Assembly (NCBI GenBank): GCA_958405195.1
Contig: CATYDM010000020.1
Location: 1-30,091, forward strand
Source: an uncultured Collinsella sp.
Lineage (GTDB): Bacteria > Actinomycetota > Coriobacteriia > Coriobacteriales > Coriobacteriaceae
Direction: 5' to 3'
DNA length: 30,091 nt
Each line of letters begins with the position of its first letter. Within the stretch, counting starts at the first letter, position 1. Below the pieces are notes generated by a model. The model searched no databases and was not told the origin of the DNA. It was given only the letters and a program-made list of their open reading frames with translations. The translations under genes were made by a program, and so were the position numbers. Shown here in pieces: positions 21,393 through 29,119 of this stretch.

Positions 21393-23174
21393 ATGACGAT
21401 CACCGAAATCGACGAGAAGTTCATGCGCGAGGCGCTGGCGGAGGCGCGAGCCGCCGCGGCGGTGGGCGAGGTGCCCATCGGAGCCGTAGTGGTGCGCGAC
21501 GGCGAGATCGTCGCGAGGGCGCACAATCGGCGCGAGCTCGACCAGGATCCTTCGGCTCATGCAGAGTTCGCGGCCCTGTGCGCTGCCGCTCGGTCGCTCG
21601 GTCGCTGGCGCCTTTCCGATTGCACGGTCTACGTGACGCTCGAGCCATGCTGCATGTGTGCGGGGCTTATGGTTAACGCGCGCGTGGGGCGCTGCGTGTA
21701 TGGCGCGGCTGATGCCAAGGCGGGCGCGCTGGGATCCCTATACGATTTGAATGCCGACTCGCGCCTGAATCATCGGTTCAATGTGACCGCCGGCGTACTG
21801 GCGGATGAATGCCGCGAGCTGCTGAGTAGCTATTTTGGCGGTCTGCGCGGAGCGGGCGGCGCTGATTGCGGTTGCGGTGCCGATCTTGAAGCGCACGCCG
21901 CTCACGCCGCAGCGCTTGCAGGTGCCGGCGAGGATGCTGGCACGGCGGTTGACTTTGGTCCTGCGTGCCGCCGGCCCCGTCGTGTGCTGCTGGCGATCGA
22001 CTCCTTTAAGGGCAGCGTGTCGAGTGCGCAGGCGGAGGCGACGGTTGCCGAGGGCGTGCGCCGCGTTTGGCCCGATGCCGAGGTGCGTGCATTGCCACTG
22101 GCAGATGGTGGCGAGGGAACGCTCGATGCCATCGCCGCATGCGGTGGCGAGCTCTCAACCTGCGATGTCGCAGGCCCCTTGGGCGACCGCGTGTCTGCCC
22201 GGATGCTGGTGGACGACGAGCGCGACTCGGCTGTAATTGAGATGGCCGAGGCGGCGGGTATTGGATATTCGCCTTGCACGGAGTCGTCGGCGCTGGCTGC
22301 TACAACCTATGGCGTGGGCGAGCTGATGCTCCGTGCGGTTCGTGCCGGGGCAAAGACTATCTATATTGGCTTGGGCGGCAGCGCCACCAACGATGGTGGC
22401 GCCGGTATGCTGCAGGCACTGGGCGCGCGTGTGGTCGATGATCAGGGCTGCGATGTCGCCCCCGGTCTTGCGGGCCTTGAACACGTGGCGAGCGTTGATT
22501 TGGCGCCAGCGCTTCGGGCGCTGAACGGCGCGCGTGTCGTGGTGCTTTCTGATGTCGAGAATCCGCTCGTAGGGCGTCGCGGCGCGCTTGCGGTGTTCGG
22601 CGGACAGAAGGGCCTGCCGACGGATGCTGCCGAGGCGCTGGGCAAGTACGACAGCTGGATGGTCGGCTACGGCCGCCTGCTCGATGCGGCAATTACCGGG
22701 GTGCGGGCTCAGGGATTGTTGCGCCTGCCCGAGGGTGCGCGGACATTTTGCTCGGTGCTCGGCGTGCCCGGCGCGGGTGCTGCCGGTGGCTTGGGCGCGG
22801 CGTTACTGGCGCTCGGTGCGGAGCTACGCTCGGGCGTGGAGACGGTGCTCGATCTGATTGGGTTTGACGAACGCATGCGTGATGTCGACCTGGTCATAAC
22901 GGGCGAGGGCAATATGGACGAGCAGTCCGCCGCCGGTAAGGCACCGGTGGGTGTGGCTCGCCGCGCCAAGCGATATGGCAAGCCGGTGGTCGCCGTCGTG
23001 GGCGGTCGCGCCGTCAACCTGGACGCGGTATATGGGCAGGGTATTGACTTGGTTTTGCCGATCTGCCGCAAGCCCATGCCCCTCGACCAGGCGCTCGGTG
23101 TGCAAGAAGCCACAACCAACCTCATCTGCGCCGGCGAGGCAGCCGCCCAATCCTACGACCTTGGCCGTATCTAA
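21393..23174 (+). CDS. tadA: Fusion of tRNA adenosine deaminase (TadA) and glycerate kinase
   Basis: This single 593-residue frame joins two enzymes. Residues 1-152 are a complete TadA, which makes inosine at position 34 of tRNA-Arg(ACG). It has the HAE motif (His56, proton-shuttle Glu58), zinc cysteines in PCCMC (Cys86, Cys89), and the RNA-binding DAKAGALGSLYDLN...NH. Residues 153-193 are an Ala/Gly-rich linker with three cysteines near its start. Residues 195-593 are a full GlxK/GarK-type glycerate kinase (VLLAIDSFKGSVSS, LADGGEGT, GLGGSATNDGGAGM, GEGNMDEQSAAGKAPVGVA) that phosphorylates glycerate with ATP. AGGGAAGG precedes the ATG. No stop or internal start signal splits the halves. Such a fusion has no obvious metabolic logic. 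Confidence 0.9.
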   Translation: MTITEIDEKFMREALAEARAAAAVGEVPIGAVVVRDGEIVARAHNRRELDQDPSAHAEFAALCAAARSLGRWRLSDCTVYVTLEPCCMCAGLMVNARVGRCVYGAADAKAGALGSLYDLNADSRLNHRFNVTAGVLADECRELLSSYFGGLRGAGGADCGCGADLEAHAAHAAALAGAGEDAGTAVDFGPACRRPRRVLLAIDSFKGSVSSAQAEATVAEGVRRVWPDAEVRALPLADGGEGTLDAIAACGGELSTCDVAGPLGDRVSARMLVDDERDSAVIEMAEAAGIGYSPCTESSALAATTYGVGELMLRAVRAGAKTIYIGLGGSATNDGGAGMLQALGARVVDDQGCDVAPGLAGLEHVASVDLAPALRALNGARVVVLSDVENPLVGRRGALAVFGGQKGLPTDAAEALGKYDSWMVGYGRLLDAAITGVRAQGLLRLPEGARTFCSVLGVPGAGAAGGLGAALLALGAELRSGVETVLDLIGFDERMRDVDLVITGEGNMDEQSAAGKAPVGVARRAKRYGKPVVAVVGGRAVNLDAVYGQGIDLVLPICRKPMPLDQALGVQEATTNLICAGEAAAQSYDLGRI

Positions 23175-23190
23175 AACCCATCCCCTCGAT

Positions 23191-23259
23191 AAGTTGCGGT
23201 GAAATACGGAGCGTTTTTGCCTTTAAGGGGCCAATTCAGTCCGTATTCCACCGCAACTT
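23191..23259. repeat. Long hairpin downstream of the tadA fusion
   Basis: AAGTTGCGGTGAAATACGGA (23191-23210) pairs with 23240-23259 with one mismatch around a 29-base loop. It lies 16 bp after the stop codon. It may terminate or stabilise the tadA mRNA, or be a dispersed repeat. Confidence 0.6.
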
Positions 23260-23322
23260 CGAGAATGGCCATTCGAGGTTGGCCGCCTTGTGCCTTGGGT
23301 CGGACCGTTTGCCACGAAATGC

Positions 23323-23459
23323 GGCCATCTACTACGTTAAACCGGCCACCTTCGATCATCCCGGAATTTGCAAAAACAAAACCGCAGGTAGAAAGCTTGC
23401 CGATTTTCGAAAAAGCCGGCTATGGTTGACCCCTGCGGCCTAAACGTAGTAGATGGGCC
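23323..23459. mobile_element. MITE-like element (about 137 bp)
   Basis: Terminal inverted repeats share ATCTACTACGTT (GGCCATCTACTACGTTAAAC at 23323 and its inverted counterpart ending at 23459). The AT-richer interior has no coding capacity. No transposase or clear target duplication is seen. Confidence 0.55.
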
Positions 23460-23483
23460 CTTTCTGTGGTGCGGCACCAAGCC

Positions 23484-23580
23484 GGTCATTTTGGGATGGG
23501 ACTATTTTGACTACTCATTGGCTGCTCTGGCAATCGGGCTGCAAAAGTAGTCAAAAAAGCTCCGTCCCAAATTAGCTACC
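23484..23580. repeat. Inverted pair of family-2 repeats
   Basis: The reverse copy (23484-23514, TTTGGGATGGGACTATTTTG) and forward copy (23547-23580, CCGTCCCAAATTAGCTACC) can pair as an imperfect hairpin of about 26 bp. The pair ends one base before the SRP RNA -35 box. Copy A is at 10740-10773. Confidence 0.7.
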
Positions 23581-23609
23581 TTGCTCTGGCGGGCGGGAGC
23601 AGGTAAGAT
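23581..23609 (+). promoter_or_regulatory. Promoter of the SRP RNA gene
   Basis: TTGCTC (23581-23586), a 17-base spacer and TAAGAT (23604-23609) predict a start at about 23616-23617, exactly where the RNA stem begins. Confidence 0.7.
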
Positions 23610-23616
23610 ATACCGA

Positions 23617-23739
23617 GCGCCTAGCGCGTTCGATGGGTTCGGATGACGACATGTTCCGAATCTGGTCAGGTCCGGAAGGAAGCAGCCATAAGGAGCCTCT
23701 GTCGGGCATCCGAATCCATCGAGTGCGCAGGCGCTTTTT
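23617..23739 (+). ncRNA. ffs: Signal recognition particle RNA, small bacterial type (4.5S)
   Basis: The RNA partners Ffh in co-translational membrane targeting. The universally conserved apical hairpin GGTCAGGTCCGGAAGGAAGC and the following AGCC are present. The 5' strand (GCGCCTAGCGCGTTCGATGG then TTCGGATG) pairs with the 3' strand (CATCCGAATCCATCGAGTGC then GCAGGCGC), closing a single long stem of about 118 nt. A T5 run ends it. It lacks the Alu domain of the long Bacillus scRNA. Confidence 0.95.
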
Positions 23740-23746
23740 GGTGCCG

Positions 23747-23853
23747 CGGCTACCCGCGAGTGCCGGCAGGGCGCTTGGTGTCTCGCTGGTCCTCGGCTTT
23801 GCCTGCGGGATCGCTCGACTACCAAGCGCCCTGCCGGCACTCGCGGGTAGCCG
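23747..23853. repeat. Large palindrome with 33-bp perfect arms
   Basis: Arms 23747-23779 and 23821-23853 are exact inverted copies (CGGCTACCCGCGAGTGCCGG at the left end). The pairing continues outward after a 3-base bulge through TTTTGGT. It begins seven bases after the SRP RNA T-run. The loop of about 41 bases contains GGTCCTCGG. Confidence 0.85.
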
Positions 23854-23986
23854 ACCAAAACCACCTGAAGGGTCACATTTATCTGAATAAATTAATCCCG
23901 TGTCTTTTGCTGCTCGTTGGCGTTGTCTGGAGCGCGGCGGCTACGTGGTTCAAGAGACGGCGGCATTACCATCTGTTTTTACAAGT

Positions 23987-24029
23987 AAAGAGGCTCGTTT
24001 CCCTAGGTTGGGGAAACGGGCCTCTTTTT
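23987..24029. terminator. Bidirectional terminator before the LANTG gene 3' end
   Basis: AAAGAGGCTCGTTTCCC (23987-24003) pairs with GGGAAACGGGCCTCTTT (24011-24027), with one wobble. TTTTT on the plus strand suits upstream RNA; the A/T flank also serves the minus-strand gene. Confidence 0.88.
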
Positions 24030-24072
24030 GTCTCTGGGCTTGTGGATTGGTGAAGGCAGAATGCTCTGTCGG

Positions 24073-25071
24073 CTATTTTGAGTTCTTGATGCGGCGTGTG
24101 GCTGTGGCGGTTATTCCGAGTCCCATGGCGGCGATTCCTGCGAGTGTGATTGCGCTCGGCGCTGTGTCGCCTGTGTTTGCGAGCTTGCCGGGCTTGCCGC
24201 TGCTCGTGTTCGCCTGCTTGGTGGAGCTCGATGGAGCGTCTTTGCCGGTCGCGGGCGAGCTGGCGGGCTGTGCCGTTTCGGCCGGCTGCGCTGAGCTGGA
24301 GGGTTTTGTCGTCTCGGCGGGTTTCGTTATCTCGGGCGAGGTGGCCTTGTCTGCCGCGGCCTTTGCCTCTTCGTATGCTTTGCAGGCGTCATCATAGGCC
24401 GCTTGCGCCTTTTCCAAATCGCCGAGGAGCGCATTTCGCTTGGCTATGTCCTCGTCGATGTGGGCTTTAGCTTCCTCTGCCTCACTTTCGAAATGCTGAA
24501 CCTGTTTTTCCTGGCTTTCGAGTCGGCGTTGGTGGGAGTTAAGATCATCTTCATAAGATTTTTCTCGCCTTTCTGCCGCCATGATCTCACTGCGCAACTG
24601 CTTAATATGCTCCTTAATAGCTGTGCTGGGCTCCTCGTCGCCGAGTGCTTCAAGTGCCTTATCTAATTCTGCCTGAAGGCCGCTTGTCCGGTTGTGGGCC
24701 TCATCGTATTTGGCTTGGGCTGCATCGACGTTCGCTTGCATGGCGGGAAGGGGTTCCCTCCGTTTGGCGGCTTCCGTCACCACCATGTCGTAGATCTCTT
24801 GAAAAGCGGCAATGTCATCATCGATTTCCGCAAGTTTCTCGGGACCTGCGGCGTCTTTTGCGGCCTCGAGGTTTTTGAGCGCTTCCTGCATGGTTGCATA
24901 CGCTTTTTCTTTTGCGGCGGCCGCATCTTCCGTCTGCAAGGCAACTGCACCGGTGGGGGAGCTGGTTTCTGCCGCGATCGCCGCTACGGGGGCGATTCCC
25001 GCGACAAGTGCCGCGGAAAGGGCGATGCCCACAGTTGCTCGTCTTGCTCTTCTTGCGAGAATGTCGTTCAT
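24073..25071 (-). CDS. Sortase-anchored (LANTG) coiled-coil surface protein
   Basis: This is a 332-residue cell-wall protein. Residues 1-34 are a signal peptide (basic MNDILARRARRA, hydrophobic core, AIAAETS cleavage region). Residues 50-240 are almost wholly charged helical coiled coil (EKLAEIDDDIAAFQEIYD, LQAELDKALEAL, ERREKSYEDDLN). Residues 243-292 are a Pro/Thr/Ser-rich wall-spanning linker (TKPAETTKPSSSAQPAE). LANTG at 297-301 is followed by a hydrophobic helix and the basic tail RRIKNSK. LAXTG motifs are substrates of class E sortases in actinobacteria. GAGGTG precedes the ATG. It may act as an adhesin or spacer; no ligand domain is seen. Confidence 0.85.
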   Translation of the reverse strand: MNDILARRARRATVGIALSAALVAGIAPVAAIAAETSSPTGAVALQTEDAAAAKEKAYATMQEALKNLEAAKDAAGPEKLAEIDDDIAAFQEIYDMVVTEAAKRREPLPAMQANVDAAQAKYDEAHNRTSGLQAELDKALEALGDEEPSTAIKEHIKQLRSEIMAAERREKSYEDDLNSHQRRLESQEKQVQHFESEAEEAKAHIDEDIAKRNALLGDLEKAQAAYDDACKAYEEAKAAADKATSPEITKPAETTKPSSSAQPAETAQPASSPATGKDAPSSSTKQANTSSGKPGKLANTGDTAPSAITLAGIAAMGLGITATATRRIKNSK

Positions 25072-25207
25072 CTCGGCACCTCATTTCAAGGGTCGGCGAC
25101 TAACTTGGTAGCACTAATGTAAATATACCATGCTAGTTGACCCGACACTGGCTGGGTGTGCGCGTATACCCCTCTGAAAACTGAATCCCGTTAGAAATGA
25201 CGAGTTG

Positions 25208-25237
25208 TTTACGCTTCTTTTGGGGTGGCGGTACTAT
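25208..25237 (+). promoter_or_regulatory. Promoter candidate for the second ABC operon
   Basis: TTTACG (25208-25213), an 18-base spacer and TACTAT (25232-25237) would start RNA about 40 bases before the ATG at 25282. Confidence 0.5.
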
Positions 25238-25281
25238 CATGGTTCGAATTGAATGTGGATAATGATAGGGAGCGCCTATAC

Positions 25282-27138
25282 ATGATTGAGCTGCTCGGGC
25301 GTTTTGGTGGTAAGTTTCGCCGGTATATGGTGATCGGCCCTGCGTGTAAGCTGATCGAAGTGATCTTTGATCTGCTGACGCCGCTGGTGATTGCCCAGAT
25401 GATCGATAAGGGTATTGGCGCACACGATGTCAACGCCGTTATCCACTACGGCATGGTACTTGGCGCCATGGCTGTGATCGGCATCTCGTTTACGCTCGTC
25501 TGCCAAAAGATGGCGGCGCTCACCTCGCAGGGCATGGGCACCGATATCCGCGGTGCGCTCTACCAGCACATCAACAAGTTGAGCTATGCCGAACTCGACC
25601 GCTTTGGCACGCCGTCGCTTATCACCCGCATCACCAACGACGTCAACCAGGTGCAGCTCGCTGTGGCGCTGGGCGTACGCATGCTCATCCGCTGGCCCTT
25701 CTTGGCGGTGGGCTCTATGTGCGCGGCCCTTGCCATCGACCTTAAGCTCGGCATGATCTTTTTGATTTGCACGCCCGCCATTGGCCTGGTGTTTTGGTTT
25801 GTCATGGCGCGCTGCATTCCGTACTACAAGCAGCTGCAGGCAAAGCTCGACCGCATCGCGCTCATTTGCCGCGAGGGGCTTTCGGGCGCCCGCGTGGTTC
25901 GCGCCTTTGTACGCGAAGATCACGAGCGCGAGCGCTTTGCCCAAGCCGCCGATGACCAGGCCAATACCGCCATCGCGGTGGGCAAGCTCTCGTCAATCCT
26001 TAATCCCGTCACGTTTTTGGTGATGAACCTGGGCGTGTGCGCCATCCTGTGGGTGGGCGGCATCCAGGTCAACGTGGGTGAGCTTACGCAGGGCCAGGTC
26101 ATGGCGTTTGTGAACTACATGACGCAGACCCTGACCTCCATCGTGTACGTCGCCAACCTGGTCGTGGTCTTTACCAAGGCGAGCGCGAGTGCTTCGCGTA
26201 TCAACGAGGTGCTCAACTGCGAGCCGAGCATCACCGACGAGGGCAATCAGTCGGTTGCGCTGCCCAAGCCGAGCGAACTGGCGGGTGGCGCTGTTCCGGT
26301 CCCCGCGCTGAGCTTGAGCCATGCGAGCTTCTCCTTTGGCGCGGGCGCGGCAAATGCCGTCAACGATGTGACCCTGGAGCTCCCGCTGGGCAAGACGCTT
26401 GGCATTATCGGCGGTACGGGTAGCGGCAAGTCCACACTCGTCTCGCTTATCCCGCGCCTGTACGATGCGAGCACCGGCAGCGTGAGCGTGATGGGTGCCG
26501 ACGTGCGCACCTGGCCGCTCGACCAGCTGCGCCGTGTGGTCGCGACCGTTCCGCAGCGCGCGTCGCTGGTGAGCGGCACCATCCGCAGCAATCTGACCTG
26601 GCGTGACGAGTCGGCGACCGACGAGGAACTTTGGGCGGCGCTCGATATGGCGCAGGCGAGCGAGTTCGTGCGCAACAAGCCGCAGGGGCTCGATGCCCCG
26701 GTCGAGGCGGGCGGTAAGAACTTCAGCGGTGGCCAACGCCAGCGCCTGACCATCGCGCGCGCCCTGGTGGGCTCGCCTCAGATATTGATCATGGACGATT
26801 CTGCCTCGGCGCTCGACTTTAAGACCGACGCGGCGCTTCGCCATGCCATCCGCGAGCGCAGTGTGCGCGGTGCCGCCGAGGGCGGGCTGCCGCTCACGAC
26901 CGTCATCGTGAGCCAACGTGTCTCGACCGTTCGCGATGCCGACATGATCTGCGTACTCGACCACGGCTCGGTTGCGGGCCTGGGCACGCATGACGAGCTG
27001 TACGCGACCTGCCAGCTCTATCGCGAGATTTGTCAGTCGCAGCTGCGCCGCGAGGAGCTCGAGGGCCAGCAGGGGAGCACGACGCCCGCGTCCGCTCCGA
27101 CCGCCCCCGCATCCGTCTGCGCAAAGGAGGGATGCTAA
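25282..27138 (+). CDS. ABC exporter half-transporter, degenerate-site subunit (second pair)
   Basis: This 618-residue type IV ABC exporter subunit has six membrane helices at about 15-300. Walker A is GGTGSGKST (377-385), the signature FSGGQRQR (481-488) and Walker B ILIMDD (501-506). Asp506 replaces the catalytic Glu, and Gln545 stands in the switch-His position. It therefore plays the same role as the gene at 12567 but is clearly a separate paralogue. The C-terminus has a Ser/Ala/Pro-rich tail with two cysteines. AGGGAG precedes the ATG at 25282; the frame opens earlier at 25225. Its stop codon directly abuts the ATG of the partner. No regulator gene accompanies this pair. Confidence 0.92.
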   Translation: MIELLGRFGGKFRRYMVIGPACKLIEVIFDLLTPLVIAQMIDKGIGAHDVNAVIHYGMVLGAMAVIGISFTLVCQKMAALTSQGMGTDIRGALYQHINKLSYAELDRFGTPSLITRITNDVNQVQLAVALGVRMLIRWPFLAVGSMCAALAIDLKLGMIFLICTPAIGLVFWFVMARCIPYYKQLQAKLDRIALICREGLSGARVVRAFVREDHERERFAQAADDQANTAIAVGKLSSILNPVTFLVMNLGVCAILWVGGIQVNVGELTQGQVMAFVNYMTQTLTSIVYVANLVVVFTKASASASRINEVLNCEPSITDEGNQSVALPKPSELAGGAVPVPALSLSHASFSFGAGAANAVNDVTLELPLGKTLGIIGGTGSGKSTLVSLIPRLYDASTGSVSVMGADVRTWPLDQLRRVVATVPQRASLVSGTIRSNLTWRDESATDEELWAALDMAQASEFVRNKPQGLDAPVEAGGKNFSGGQRQRLTIARALVGSPQILIMDDSASALDFKTDAALRHAIRERSVRGAAEGGLPLTTVIVSQRVSTVRDADMICVLDHGSVAGLGTHDELYATCQLYREICQSQLRREELEGQQGSTTPASAPTAPASVCAKEGC

Positions 27139-28998
27139 ATGAATCCGTACACTTCCTCCGGTTCGGTCGCCACGATGACGGCCAACGTGTCCGGTAACGA
27201 TAACCTCAACGACCTGGGCGACGGTCCGCGCCAGCCCGGCGATCCCGAGCGCTATCCCGTGGGTGCGGTGACCCGCCGCTTGCTGGGCTACGTTCGTCCG
27301 CATCGCGTCTCGTTTACGGCATCGTTTGTGAGCGCCGCAATCTCGGTGATCTTGCAACTCTATACGCCCATCCTCATTGGCGAGGGCATCGACCTTATCG
27401 TCGCCGCCGGACAGGTGGACTTCGATGCGCTGCTGCCGCTTGTCACCAAGCTCGCGATTGTCGTCGTAGGTGCTGCGGCCTTCCAGTGGCTGCAGGGCTA
27501 CTGCGTTAACCGTCTGTCCTACGAGACGGTGCGCGACATGCGCGTGGAGGCGAGCGACAAGCTCAGCCGCATGCCGCTCAGCTTTATCGACAGCCATGCT
27601 CACGGCGACCTCATGAGCCGCGTGGTCAACGACGTCGACCAGGTGGGCGACGGTCTGCTGCAGGGCTTCACGCAGCTCTTCACCGGTGTTATTACCATCG
27701 TGGGCACGCTCGCGTTTATGCTTTCCATCAACCTGACCATGACGCTTGTGGTGGTACTCGTCACGCCGCTTTCCATTTTTGCAGCCGGCGCCATCGCCAA
27801 GCTTTCCAACAAAAGCTTTACGGCACAGCAGCGTATTCAAGGGCAGCTCGGTGGTCATATCGAGGAGTACGTAGGCGAGCAAAAGCTTGTCGACGCCTTT
27901 GCCTATGGCCCGAACGCCCAGCAGCGCTTCGATGCCCTCAATGCCGAGCTCTACACCGCGGGCGAGCGCGCGCAGTTTATGGGTTCGCTCTCCAACCCCG
28001 GTACGCGTTTTATCAATAACATCATCTATGCCGTGGTCGCTGTGATCGGCTGCGTGGGCGTGATCGCGGGCGTGCCCGCGGCGCTTACGGTGGGCGGCGT
28101 GCAGATCTTCCTGTCCTATGCCAACCAGTACACCAAGCCGTTCAACGAGGTCACCAACGTCATTACGCAGATCCAGACGGCGTATGCCTCGGCGCGCCGC
28201 ATGTTTGCGCTGCTCGATGCCCGCGAGCAGGAGCCCGATGCGGCGGATGCCGTGGAACTTGCTGCCCCGCAGGGCGAGGTCGCCTTTGAGCATGTGGACT
28301 TTAGCTACGTGCCCGACCGTAAGCTGCTGCGGGACATTTGCATCGAGGCTAAGCCCGGCATGCGCTTTGCCCTTGTTGGCCCCACGGGCTGCGGAAAGAC
28401 GACGCTCATCAACCTGCTGCTGCGCTTTTACGATATCGATGCCGGCCACATCACGGTTGATGGCAGGTCTTCGCGTGACTACACGCGCGCAAGCCTGCGC
28501 CATGCCTTTGGCATGGTGTTGCAGGATACGTGGCTGTTCGAGGGCACGGTGGCGGAAAACATCGCCTACGGTTGTCCCGATGCCACGCGTGAACAGGTTA
28601 TCGAAGCCGCCAAGCGTGCGCACGCGCACAAGTTTATCGTGCAGCTGCCAGGCGGCTACGATACGGTCATCGGCGAGGACGGCGGCACGTTTAGCCAGGG
28701 CCAAAAGCAGCTGCTGTGCATCGCACGCGTTATGCTCACCGACCCGGCTATCTTGCTGCTGGACGAGGCGACCTCTAGTATCGACACGCGCACCGAGCTG
28801 CAAGTGCAGGCGGCATTCGACGAGCTCATGGCTGGCCGCACAAGCTTTGTTGTGGCGCACCGCCTGAGCACCATCCGCAACGCCGACTGCATTCTGGTGA
28901 TGCGCGACGGCCAGATTATCGAGCGTGGCACGCATGACGAGCTGCTAGCGGCAGGCGGCTTCTACGCCGAACTCTACCGCAGCCAATTCGCCCAGTGA
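27139..28998 (+). CDS. ABC exporter half-transporter, catalytic-site subunit (second pair)
   Basis: This 619-residue partner of the preceding gene is translated from an ATG touching its stop codon, with AAAGGAGGG upstream. About 45 polar residues (Asn/Asp/Gly/Pro-rich) precede six membrane helices (about 55-340). Walker A is GPTGCGKTT (414-422). The signature is non-canonical TFSQGQKQ (517-524). Walker B is ILLLDE (538-543) with Glu543, and the switch is His574. The Q-for-G change in its signature faces the degenerate site of the partner, as expected for asymmetric heterodimers. The substrate is unknown; drug, lipid or peptide export are options. Confidence 0.92.
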   Translation: MNPYTSSGSVATMTANVSGNDNLNDLGDGPRQPGDPERYPVGAVTRRLLGYVRPHRVSFTASFVSAAISVILQLYTPILIGEGIDLIVAAGQVDFDALLPLVTKLAIVVVGAAAFQWLQGYCVNRLSYETVRDMRVEASDKLSRMPLSFIDSHAHGDLMSRVVNDVDQVGDGLLQGFTQLFTGVITIVGTLAFMLSINLTMTLVVVLVTPLSIFAAGAIAKLSNKSFTAQQRIQGQLGGHIEEYVGEQKLVDAFAYGPNAQQRFDALNAELYTAGERAQFMGSLSNPGTRFINNIIYAVVAVIGCVGVIAGVPAALTVGGVQIFLSYANQYTKPFNEVTNVITQIQTAYASARRMFALLDAREQEPDAADAVELAAPQGEVAFEHVDFSYVPDRKLLRDICIEAKPGMRFALVGPTGCGKTTLINLLLRFYDIDAGHITVDGRSSRDYTRASLRHAFGMVLQDTWLFEGTVAENIAYGCPDATREQVIEAAKRAHAHKFIVQLPGGYDTVIGEDGGTFSQGQKQLLCIARVMLTDPAILLLDEATSSIDTRTELQVQAAFDELMAGRTSFVVAHRLSTIRNADCILVMRDGQIIERGTHDELLAAGGFYAELYRSQFAQ

Positions 28999-29038
28999 GC
29001 AAGCCCGTGGGGCAAATTAATCAATCGACAGACGGTGG

Positions 29039-29066
29039 TTTACATCTGACACGTTAGTACTAAGAT
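29039..29066 (+). promoter_or_regulatory. Promoter with palindrome before the flavodoxin-like gene
   Basis: TTTACA (29039-29044), a 16-base spacer and TAAGAT (29061-29066) form a likely promoter. The perfect palindrome TTAGTACTAA (29054-29063) overlaps the -10 box, and CTAAT...ATTAG follows downstream, so repressor binding is plausible. Confidence 0.55.
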
Positions 29067-29119
29067 ATTCATCTAATAAATTGCATTAGTGGCTTTAGTT
29101 TTGGGGGATACGAGGCAAC

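Larger units (their letters stand above)
23175..23603. other. Gene-free, repeat-rich interval before the SRP RNA
   Basis: There is no gene in these 430 bp. From left to right they hold a 20-bp hairpin with one mismatch (23191-23210 with 23240-23259), a MITE-like element (23323-23459) and an inverted pair of family-2 repeats (23484-23514 and 23547-23580). The ffs promoter begins at 23581. Confidence 0.65.
23740..24072. other. Gene-free interval between ffs and the LANTG gene
   Basis: These 333 bp contain a 33-bp-arm palindrome (23747-23853), about 130 bp in which I see nothing, and a bidirectional terminator (23987-24029). Confidence 0.6.

Noticed and set aside
23171..23359. 62-codon minus-strand frame after the tadA fusion
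   Set aside because: It crosses a 20-bp hairpin and the edge of a MITE-like element, with no start signal.
23633..24053. Open frames over the SRP RNA and its downstream palindrome
   Set aside because: The region is explained by a structured RNA with conserved apical loop and by an inverted repeat.
25993..28935. 980-codon minus-strand open frame opposite the second ABC pair
   Set aside because: It is fully antisense to two clear ABC genes, has mirror-type composition (Arg/His/Gln-rich) and no recognisable domain.
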